This document shows, one piece after another, positions 20,404 through 31,117 of a stretch of 64,000 bases of DNA (position 1 is the first letter of the stretch; each line of letters starts with the position of its first letter). This stretch comes from Gymnopilus junonius (Eukaryota; Basidiomycota; Agaricomycetes; Agaricales; Galerinaceae): the NCBI GenBank assembly GCA_015501075.1, contig JADNYJ010000024.1, positions 186,001-250,000 on the forward strand. The letters are read 5' to 3'. The notes under the pieces were generated by a model that saw only the letters and a program-made list of their open reading frames with translations, was not told the origin of the DNA and did not search any database. A program made the translations under genes and the position numbers.

Positions 20404-22009
20404 ATGATCTTATCATTGGCGGCGACTTTGTTCGTTCTCGTGCCATTCCTCAGCTGGCTTTCTAGTAACAAGTTAACCCCGAATAACGAACTGTATCACG
20501 AAAATCCTAACGAGCCAGTGCTGCAATTCGAACTTCGTCATCTCCATGCGGTGTCCCCCACCTCTGGACATATCTTATTCTCAGACGTGTCTTCACAAGC
20601 TTTGAACACTTTATCCGGAATGTCAGACCCCTCTGGAAGCACTAAGTCGTCCTATATTATACAATCTCGGTTAAGCAAACCTATCGGCCGTCTTCATTTG
20701 CTGCGCATTCGCGAGCACGCCTACGGTCCATCGAGTTTGGAGAAAATGAACGATTAGACTGGAATGAAGATGAAATCTTATCACCGAACGTTGAAAGTCT
20801 GGAAACCTTGCGAGAGCTGGCCAAGATGACGAACAATGCCTATGTCGAGCCGGACGACCCTGCGTGGTATGACCTTCACGGAAATTGGAATGTTGTACGT
20901 TAAACCCCTGTTGCACAATATCTAATTTTCTAACATTCATGAAGTCGTTACCTTTCGGCTGGGAGCCCGACGCAGATGGCTTCCGCGGTCATGTCTTTGC
21001 GACGCCTGATAACTCTACAGTCGTTGTCTCAATAAAGGGGACATCGGCTGCATTTTTCGGTGGAGGTGGCCCAACTGCAAAGAAAGACAAACTGAATGAT
21101 AACTTACTATTCAGTTGTTGTTGTGCACGCGTTGATTGGACGTGGACGACAGTCTGCGACTGCTATCGGGGCGGCTGGAAATGTGACCAAACATGTCTGC
21201 AGACGGCCATAATCACTGAAAGCTTATTCTACCCTATTGGCACGGTAATGTGTCTATTCCATTGCTCTGGTCAACGCCGTCTCAAAATATATCTATCAGA
21301 ATTTGTATTATAACGTCTCATACATGTTGTAAGTCTCTTGGTGAAGCGGGCTCCTATCTCCACTAGCTCATCTGTTTTCACAGCCCACATGCAAACATAT
21401 GGATGATTGGGCATTCACTAGGTGGAGCTTTGTCCAGTCTGGTTGGTATAACATTCGGCGTCCCTGTTGTGACGTTTGAAGCGCCAGGGGATAGATTAGC
21501 AGCCAGTCGTTTACATCTGCCATCCCCCGTACGTGATATCCGAAATTCTCTCTATTCGCTATGTTGATACATCCCTAGCCTTCAACTCATCATGTAACTC
21601 ACGTATATCATACCGCGGATCCCATTCCCATGGGACATGCAATGGTGTCCTGTCCTCTTGCGCCCTTGGCGGGTATGCCATGGAAACGGCGTTAGTCCAA
21701 TCTCTCCTTATTGCAGGCGACTGTTTTCTGAGCGCAAACTTCGTAGTTGCCATCTTGGGAAGTCAATTGTGTTCGACACTGTGTCAAACGCATCATGGAC
21801 AGTGGACATACGTACACACGGAATCGTCAACGTCATCGAACGGTTGCTGGCAGAGCCCTGGCCGCCAAGCGTGGATATGGGTAGGGAAGTGCCAGAAGCC
21901 AAGGCCGAAGAGGATTGTGTTGTAAGTCTGGTCTGTTCCATCCACAACCGTTTGTCTAAACGAAGCTTAGGAATGTTTTAGTTGGGACTTTGGGGATTTC
22001 CCAGCCTGA
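20404..22009 (+). CDS. ATG15: Vacuolar phospholipase Atg15 (frame breaks in two places)
   Basis: Exons: 20404-20894, 20945-21244, 21300-21328 (29 nt), 21384-21528, 21579-21690, 21747-21921 and 21971-22009. The start gives a signal anchor ([15 protein letters not shown]), then [53 protein letters not shown], a Cys-rich block, the lipase elbow [11 protein letters not shown] with the catalytic Ser, [34 protein letters not shown] and [15 protein letters not shown]. Atg15 reaches the vacuole through multivesicular bodies and dissolves autophagic bodies. Reading frame jumps between IPMG and TCNG at 21633-21635 with no room for an intron. A second jump near 20675 can be explained either by one missing base or by an 89-nt intron (20587-20675). 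Confidence 0.92.
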
Positions 22010-22275
22010 CTTCCTATTTTATCACTATCATACACGATATAATATATATGTACGATCCCCCTTCTGGACGACATCCTCCAATCAGATTTATGACTTACAA
22101 CATGCCAATCTCATCGCCTTCTATAGTTTAAGTTGACGACGATCGACTACAGGTAGCAATCATCAGGGATGAAGAAAAAGATCAATTAGCTGCGCAATAG
22201 GCTGTGTTTATCATAAATTAAACAGGGTATGAAGCAATCAAGAAGTAATGAGGATGCATCTCATAGATCAAGTCA

Positions 22276-25200
22276 TTAGTCCAAAGACCTCCTCTCGAGC
22301 AGTTTAGTGATCTCTCTACGTTCGCGTAACCATTCCTGGAAACTTTGTTCTGGGCCCCCATGCAGCTCGCGCATTTCAATGAGGTAGTTCGCAAACACAA
22401 TCAAAGCGCCATAACGATAGCTATTGCGTGTAAGTAAAGTATGGCCACGCAATAGCGACGGGGCTTACAGATAATTCACAGTGATACTTCGCAACTTCTG
22501 CTCTTTGAGGCTACCTTTTTCACAGGCTTCCACCTTTAGTTTATTACTGTGACAGATAAATGGTTTGACAGCGTGGGGGAACAATTATTAGAATTTAACT
22601 CACTCGTATATGGCCTTCCTTAGATTCTGGACGTCCTGCATCAAGTCAATAGCCCGGTCAGTCAACCGCTTGGCAACCTTCCCATGAGAGAGGACTCCGA
22701 CAAGCTGTAGAATTGTCTTGTATTCGCCTGGAACATAGAGTCGCATAAGCCAGTTGAAATTATATCCAACACGGCATCTTACCCGCAAGGTATACTTCTT
22801 CTTCGGACGGACCATCCATGGTGTTATACATTTCCACTGACATTTCGTCCTCAGCGACCACTTCGTTATCTCGATGTTGCCAATGCATGGTTGAGGCAAT
22901 CAGGCACGCTGTAATCATGCCTGTCGTTGTTCTTCCTCTTCCCATCTGACAGTTGAAGATAAAATCGCCAGCCTGGTCAATTCCGGAGCGGATTCTATCA
23001 AGTATGTGCGCCAGAGCACCAGGAAGCGGCGCTTGCTCGTCGGTCTAAAATAGCCAAGTCAGCAATGAATGAAACGAAGATCTGCAGAGTAGCATACAAT
23101 AGCAACACGATCATAATCAATCTATTGAGGAGTGAGATTTAGCCTCTTATCGCAAGGGACTAGGAGCACTAAGACGTACACGATATCCTTGCTTGATGAT
23201 ATGCTCAAAGACATCTCTAGGTGTCAAGATATCGGCTTCGGCAACCTCTTCCCATATAGGAATAATCGAGAAGACGCCTGGCCTTTCTTCTACCTCGTCA
23301 TGGAGTAGAATGCGACCACGTCCTCGCCGCAGTTCGTACAGAATATCCTTCTTGAAACTTGTTTCCATACCCTCAACCATAGCGGTAGTCACACCGGTAG
23401 CTCTGGAAAAATTTCACTACATGTAAGGCAAGGTAAAGAATGAACGCTTACTCGACATTTTCCAAAGGCCGATTAACGAGTCGTAAGACATGTGGCCTTC
23501 CGGCAACGTAAACAACGGGTTCCTAGAAGTCAGATTAGAGCGCAAGTCAGAGTTATTCCAGGAAGGAAGTCTTACCTCTCGCAAAGAAGTCCAGTAGACC
23601 ATGTTAGAGCCGCCAGGGCCAGCATTGACACGCTCAAGGGCGCGTTTCAGCCTGCAATACGGTCAATTCTCGAAAAAGATGAAGTACTTCATTGAAAAAC
23701 ATACCCTTCCACTGTAGGCATGCCGCTGATAATACGTCAGTAAAGAATCAATACTTTATTGAATTCGAATTGAATCGACATACCTTCCGCAGACCATTTT
23801 ACTGCCTTCACCAACAGTAAAATCAGTACCATCCAAGGGAGATGAAGATCTGATAGGTTGCAAGGTCATTGCAATTCTACGGAAGTTCGGTGCTCCTTCG
23901 ATGCGCCTGGAACACCATTCAGCAAACATGTGTACGTCGACTTGGCTGTGACATACTCTGGTAGAGTCATTTTTGCAGATTTGAAAAAAAGTCGGACTTG
24001 ATGATGGTAGACTGTGATAAGATGCTACCGGATCGATTGAGGACCACCTGTGTGACTTCATCTGGGTCTGCCACTCCAACTTTGGAATCACCACCTTCCA
24101 ATGGTTTTAGAGCGTGTAGTCCTTCGTTGATCAACTCCTTCTCAAACGTCTTGATGACTAGACAGTATTATTTGATTACTTCTCGTAGACGAATGCATAA
24201 GGGACGTACCAGGCCTGTCTTTGACAAAGGTCTCAACATTTTCAAAAGATTGCATGGTATCCGGTTCTATAGATTGCAGATAGGCCTGGAAAACTATTAG
24301 TTCGAAGTACCTCCTGAGGTTGTATATGCCTAAAGGATGGGGATGATATATTCAGAAGAATGTCATGGAAGACTAGCCGACTTACCTTTTGACGTATGGA
24401 GCCGCCTCTGTCTCTCTTCAGTAGCTTCCTCTGCCCTAATTCTGGATTCCTCGATCGAATCCCGAAGGTTGTAAACCGCTGAGCTTCTATCGATGGCATC
24501 GTCAACTGCATTCTTGACGGCGGGACCCTTTCGAATCACTCTCAATAGGTCTTCAGGCGGATAAGTCACTTAACAAAAAGCAAGTAACAATGGCACCGTT
24601 TACTTACTGTCAATAACTTCATATGATCGACGACGTGGTTTTTTTGAAGGGTCCACTGGAGTCATCGAGATTGATAAAGAGCGTTTGTTTAGCCGTGGTG
24701 TGGTTGGCGTCTTCGGTCCGCGAGCTTGCAACCATTGTCGAATAAGGAGCAATATAATCTATACCAAAAGTTCAGCTAACTTGATCAGTCTGGCATGTTG
24801 ATCCTGTTGACCCACCGAAGCCAGCGTGCTCCTACCGCGTCCTAATTGGCAATTAACAACGATGGGTGTGTTTGGAGACGTCCTGAGTACGACATCGATC
24901 AAGTCCTTGAGGTCGGTGTAATCCGGTGGTTTCTCAGCCGTCATTGGGATGCGGTTGTACTGAACTGACACATCCTTTCCATCGAGCCGCGCTGCCATAA
25001 TGTCCCTCAGAACCACGATATCTTCAGGTAGAACCTCTTCCCAGACAGGGACAACGGAGCCATCGCTTGTTTCTGTATGCAGCAAAATGCTACAGGCAGA
25101 TGACCGACCGTGAACCTTTGCATTTCGTCGTATGGACATTTTGCACTTACCGTCCCCCGAAAGAGTTCAATTCTGCAACAACGTCATCTCTGAGTCTCTC

Positions 25201-28200
25201 TTCCAGTATCTCCAGTCGCGATGCAGATATTCCGCCATAGTCTGTGGAAGGGTTTAAACAAGCGTCACGGGAACAGGAATTGAGTTGCCCACCCTTCATA
25301 TTCCTTAATGAAAAGTTTTCTCTCCTCAAGCAATACGGAGCACCATTGATGTACACAATAGGCTCTTCTCGTAATGTTATCCACACGATTTTGGAAGCAT
25401 CTGGATGCGCTGTTCTGATTCTAGCCACCACTTCATCGATGGCCTCTACTGTAGGCTGCCCGAGTGCATATATATCCGTGTCTGGAACTTGACGGAAATT
25501 GATGGCACCTCGGACACCATTCTCGACAAGGTGAGATTCCGCATACCATTGGTCAGACTTCAATAGGGTGCTAAGAAAGGTCAGCCGACAGAGAAGATGG
25601 AGGACTGAACTACGTGCCCCTCGCGGAGAATGATACCACTTCGATTCTGCAGACAAATCGGTTTAGGAGGACTGTTGGATGACTGAAGTACAGGACACTT
25701 TACCTTAACCACGTGGTCGGAATATTCATCTCCAAGAATCTGACCACCAGCAATGGCAACATCGTTCTTCTTACCAGCCACTAGCGTCCGCGTAGCCATA
25801 CTTGATTTTGACAACGACGACAGATCATTTACAGGGGAAAATACATTGAGCCGCGAACCATATTGCTTGCGCAAGAACTTGATTTGCCTGAAAGAACGTA
25901 AGTAGGAAATATAAGAGGTGAGACGGATCAACATACGTCCAAATTTCGGGTCTAGCCATGAGCCAATCTGAGAAACTTTGGCTGAAATTCTCATCTGAAG
26001 TTTCAACGAAACTTGCAAAAGCAATAATGAAGAAGCTAAAGAAGAAAATGGTCATAATGTCAATCTATGGATTTATGTAAGTGTGAACTCACTATTTCTC
26101 CAAAGCTTTCACAGCTTTGTTCAAGAAGATTTCTCCTTGGGCTTCATTCATGCTGGTAAGAGAATACTTCAAGCGGTTAATCAAAATATCTTCGCGGAGG
26201 TTCGTGACTTGGTCGGCTACAGAAAGGACGATAGTTAGAAAAACATGACAATAAAGGAGAAGAATTAACTACACACTAGTGTCTATAACTTTATCCACCA
26301 ATTTCTTCGCCTGTAGGCCATGATCGAGACATCCTAACAAGCTCAAAATAACACCATAATTACCCAGGTGCGCCTTGCGAAGGTTTTCCAGAAGGGTAGG
26401 TTGTGTCATTAGAAGCTCGATTGCCGATTGAGTATTGTTATCCTGGAGACCTGATGGGAGTAAAACACCCGCCAGAAGGCGAAAAGACGAACTGAGACTC
26501 ACATTGTTGTAGCAGATACGTTAACCGGAGCAAGGACTTGCTCAGCTCTTGCTGGGCATTGGCTTGCTCAATGGACTGGAGGATGCGGTTTTCGGCTTGC
26601 TTGTGGGAGAGTCAAAATGTGCTGCCTAGAAGATTCGGTTGATCTTACCATGCTCGTGGGCTATGTGCGAAAATGAACTTAGAAACTTCGTTAATATATA
26701 TTTAAACTAAACGTCACTCACTGTGCTTGACCCAGACGGGCTGGTTGAAAGCGGAATCGGCACATTGGAAGCTTTGAAAGCATACGGATCAGCCCCACCC
26801 CGGCTCATGATCTGTTTACGACGGACAAGAGATGCGGCCACCATTGCAAAAGTGGTTCTGACAGCCCCCATGCCACATGAAAAGACCAAGGCAGTCTGCG
26901 TGGGGTCCGTCTCTCGGATAACGCGAAGATAGGCGTCAAGGTAGTTGTCCTGAAAATTTTGTTAGAGGACAGAAATAAGAAGAATTACGCGTTCATCGAA
27001 CCTCAATTGGTCGGTCTGGGGAGATGGGGATGCTGGTACAATAAGCATCAAGGTGTTGTTTTACAAAAGCCTCAATCAAGCTCACCGGTAATACTATTTC
27101 AAATGATTACGTTGAGCAGTAAAATTTTTAGAATAATATTAGAAGACTTACATCAACATTCCAGCCATCCTTCTTCATAGTTTCCCATAATTCTCGAGAT
27201 GTCTTCACATTTCCGGTATCAACTGCTGTCCAGGTAGGCAAAATAGCACCTTCACCAGTGTGCGCAGCTGGATTGTTTTTAATTGTCAATATCCCTTGAA
27301 TAATATCCTCTGGGCTTACTAGCTACTTCATTATGTGTGAGAATGACACCTCCATATCTAATTATCACTTCAGATCAAATCAGGATTAGGCTGGTTGACT
27401 TCGTTAGACATACCGCATTGCCTCCTGCAGAATATCGTTCTTCATTCTATTTTCGATTGCTTCCAGATTCTCGGCACGATCCGACATGGATAAAGTACGC
27501 CGAGGTTCAGATGCGTCTCGCAGGACAAAAGGACGACCAGAAATATAAACTGAACAAGACAAACAAGGAAATTAACTCTAATCTGAGCAAGTCATCAGAG
27601 ACGGAAGAGGGCATGTCTCGAGAGATACAGAAGGCACATTTGCGACAGCGCAGGGAAAAGAAGAGGACATACTTATGGGTTCTTCACGCGTCGAAAACCA
27701 CACAACGTGCGCAGGGTTAGAAACATTGGGTCTACAGCGTAGAATAGAAAGGATGGCCCTGAGCCCTTGAGTCCGAGGTTGGGCCGCACCAAAAACATTG
27801 AGGTCCCCATGTCTAGGGGCTCTAAAATTGGGTGCACCATGGACGTTGAGGTCAAGATCAAGAGCTCTTCCTAGAAACATAGGTGAGATAAACTCAAGAC
27901 GAATTCTGGTGCATACACACCTGACGGATAATGATCGGTCTTCAGAATAAATCCTCTTGATAATACGCTCCCGTTCCTCGTCTTCACCACCGACGGTTCG
28001 GAGCGCTCGAGAAGATCCGTTAAATCCAACGATGTAGCACTAGCCGTGCCTTTCGACATTTCCGAAGTACTTTCAGTTGGAGATCTAGACGAGCTTCCAT
28101 GTCTAGGTGGTGTCGGGGTTGGTCGAGAGTCCGACAACAAACGGGTCGGCAGACCATGTGCTGGAGGAACAGTGGCAGGCCGGGCTTCATCGGCGAGCGA

Positions 28201-28233
28201 AGGACGGCCGTTGGGGGCCTTGTAATGGGACAT
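22276..28233 (-). CDS. Paladin-like inositol-hexakisphosphate phosphatase, about 1406 aa
   Basis: Thirty-one exons can be placed, from 28233-27921 to 22420-22276; total 4220 nt plus one missing base is 1407 codons. Three PTP-like phytase modules each show a GAPNFR/GAINFR entry, a conserved VWFSTREEPI or VWITLREEPIVY strand and a CX5R loop: CGMGAVR (about residue 305), CQLGRGR (about 795) and CQMGRGR (about 1236). The N-terminus is Ser/Pro-rich and disordered. The family acts on inositol polyphosphates or is regulatory; activity is inferred from the intact Cys and Arg. Unusual splicing: an 8-nt exon (27093-27086), a 21-nt exon (23725-23705), a 24-nt exon (23121-23098), a likely GC-AG intron (25617-25571) and an optional 12-nt exon (26660-26649). 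The frame breaks at 23970-23990. Start at 28233 is the best Met; upstream Mets at 28310 and 28344 lie in poorer context. Confidence 0.87.
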
Positions 28234-28501
28234 GGATTGAAAGAAAGTTGCCCTTTGCTGTTGGTTTTCTCTGTTGTAGGCAGAAAACCGTGAGGTTGGG
28301 GGAGGAACACGTTGGACTGCCCGGATCCAACATGTGTTGAGCATACAGAACGTAAGAGCTAAATTAGGGTTAGGTCTTCTAACTTTACATTATTGACGTC
28401 ATGCACGAGAACTCTGACTTTCATCCACTCTTTCTGCAAGTCTTTATTTTTTCTTTATACCTCTTTTCTTCCTCCTTTTTTGCCCTTCTTTCGTTCCCTC
28501 C
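28234..28501. promoter_or_regulatory. Divergent promoter region with CT-rich tract
   Basis: 268 bp separate the start codons of the phosphatase and the GT-B-like gene. The plus strand from about 28430 to 28500 is strongly CT-rich, a usual feature just before fungal transcription starts, and probably belongs to the rightward gene. Confidence 0.5.
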
Positions 28502-30793
28502 ATGCTTCCTAGTCCGCCTCTCTGTCTGGCGTATTACTGTTCTGGCCACGGTGAGCTCAGTCCGCCTTCCGACCACTGCCGGGAGTCATTGATCCAACGT
28601 TCAGGGTATGGACATGCAACGCGAGTGTCTGCATTTGCTAGATACCTCCTGAGCGAGAAAGACGAGTCCAACAGACCTATCATTTACATCGTCTCTTCCG
28701 CTCCTGAGCGTGTTTTCGCCGACAGCATCGCCTGCGGGGCCAGGTACCGCTTTGCAGAGATCGACCCGGTCATCGTTCAGCCTTTGGCGTAAATTCAAAT
28801 TATTTCGTATTTCTTCTGCAAGGCTTGACATTAGAAACAGATACAGGGTCGACAGACGGAAAAGCGTAGATGTTCTCGAAAGGTTTTTAGATAAAAAGGA
28901 TGGACTGCTGGACAGGGAAATAAACTGGCTGCTTGAGATCAATGCACATAGTGTGTTGAGCGACGCAGCCTTCCTCGGATGGTGCGCTTCCCGTTGTTTT
29001 TATTCTCGCCTGCTTTATTCATTGTTTCTCAGCTTGGCAGCCAAGGCAGCTGGACTGCCCTCTGTTCTCATTACCAACTTCTCATTTGACTCTGTCTATT
29101 CCTACCTCTCCACGCCCTTACTAGATATTTCCCCTTCCCCTCACCATATCATGCCTCATGCAGAGGTCCCGCCTATCATGCCCGATGCTCCAATTCCGTA
29201 TGAAGAACTTGCTCCGCTGGTGGAACAAATTCACTTGGGATACCGTTGCGGAGACCTCCTGGTCCGTTTGCCTGGTAACATACCAATTCCCTCATTCTGT
29301 ATTGACCCGCCATTGCCTGCTTTTGAGTGGATCGATATAGAGACAAGATGCCTTCGACCTGACATCCTACAGAAGCTTACGGCGCCATTCGATTCACGCC
29401 CAGTTCATCCGGGTTTACCATTTGCTGGACCTCATGCTATGGAAAAGATGGTAAAGCGTTCGGTTCTACAAGCTCCACTACTTGTAAGGCCCCCAAGTTC
29501 AGAAATGTCCGTCTATACCCGCGAGGGAAGATCTCAATTCCTATCCTCCATTGGGATTCCATCTCATTTGCATAATCCGTCCGAGACAAAAATTCTTGTC
29601 GTCTCTTTCGGTGGGCAAGTATTCCGTCGACCATCATCAAGTCGGCCTTCTAGTAGGGCTCATAGTCGTAGCGCGAGTCGAGAAAGCCTTCCAGATCTTG
29701 TTTCAAAGCCATCTGCTATCAGACCTTCAGAGCGTGTTCATAGCCATGCGTTACGACCGAAAAACTCTAATGATCTATCTGTCGATGCCCTCAAGAACAA
29801 CAATGTTTTCCGGGAACATATACCCCCTTCAGCTCATCTTGATTTGCATATACCGGCCACACCTCGTACGCGTTCCAGTGAATTGCAGGTTGGGGGTAGC
29901 CCTGCTTGTCCGATTGTATCCCCCTTGGCTACTCCAGGGCACATCTGGGTTCCGGGCGCTCCGCCAGCATCCAAGCCTCCTTCATCACCTAAGCCTACCC
30001 AATCATCCTCATTCCAATCTTCATCGATACTAATACCAATTGTAAATACGATCCCGCCTACACCACTGGAGGTTGAAGTTTTTGAAGAGCTTGAAGAAGA
30101 GGTTCCTCGATTACTGCCCGACTCTTCATGGATCGCCGTAGTGTGCGGAGTATCGAAGGAACGGTGGAGCAGCCAAGTGCAAGGAGAAGACTCGGAGTTG
30201 CCTGAGGGATTCTACGTTGCGCCGAGGGATGTGTATATGCCTGACTTAACTGCTGCTGGTGACGTTCTATTGGGGAAGCTAGTGCGTCATTTCATTTTGT
30301 TGAACCTTGGCGCCAAGGCTTGGCGCTTGCGATAAAGAGCGCCTGGCGGAGTTTATGGGTCCATGAACTGATGATCCGTTTATACAGGGGTATGGAACAG
30401 TATCGGAATGCGTTGACGCGCGCACACCTTTCGTATACGGTTAGCTACCACTAGCCTCTTTCGTACCCCTTTTGAATACCGATTCATTATCTAGTCTCAC
30501 GACCACTATTTGTTGAAGAACACGGACTGCGCTTATTGCTGGATCAGGAAGGCGTAGGCGTCGAACTTTCACGGCAATCGTATGAAGCTGGCGATTGGGC
30601 ATCAGCTGTCAGTGAAGCTTTTGCCAAGGGAAAAGATATGAAGGAGAAGAAGAGGGAGGACATGGCGAATGGAATCGGGGTGCACAAGAGCGAAGAGGAA
30701 GGTAAGAAATTGGCTGGGCAGGTGATGGATTGGATAACGAACTGGTGGAAGGCTGATGAAGAGGTGGACGATATGAACGCTGCGATGCTCTAA
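28502..30793 (+). CDS. GT-B-like protein related to the N-terminal domain of L-arabinokinase, 657 aa
   Basis: Six exons: 28502-28550, 28605-28788, 28841-28981, 29033-30281, 30388-30439 and 30495-30793; 1974 nt (658 codons). The start LAYYCSGHGYGHATRVSAF is the glycine/His loop of GT-B glycosyltransferase-like proteins and of the N-terminal half of plant arabinokinases. It continues with IYIVSSAPERVFADS, VLSDAAFLGCLAAKAAGLPS and ITNFSFDSVYSYLS. The C-terminal lobe has WIAVVCGVS, LGKLGYGTVSECVDARTPF and RPLFVEEHGLRLLLD, the acceptor/donor-closing region of such folds. Between the lobes lies a Ser/Arg/Pro-rich insertion (roughly residues 300-450) that looks disordered. No sugar-kinase domain follows, so the substrate is unknown. 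Confidence 0.8.
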
Positions 30794-31117
30794 TCATGTA
30801 GATGGACGATATTTTGGGCTTTGTCCCACAGACTGTTATTAATGGCACACTACATCTATATCTTACCAGATAACTACGTGGACTTTTATTTGTAACGTAG
30901 ATAACAGGATAATACTATCTTTACGTTTCTTCAGCTACTAGATCTATTGAAAAGGTCTCTCTGAGGGATTGCTCTACAGTGCCTTGGGCCACTCCGGTGA
31001 TCTGGGGTAAATTGAGCTCACGTGGCCGGTTAAAATGTCATCCTCGAATGAAGAGGCCTTATCGGGACCCTCAGCTCGCCGCGTATGACTCCCTTGTAGC
31101 TCTCTTATTCTTCACCA

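Noticed and set aside
23756..24094. Alternative intron at 24003-23958 joining IIK directly to VCHSQVDVHMFAEW
   Set aside because: Phases match, but the donor (GTCCGA) is poor, it removes the KSDFF motif repeated in the other modules, and a much better intron (GTATGT...TTCCAG, 23956-23907) exists if one base is missing.
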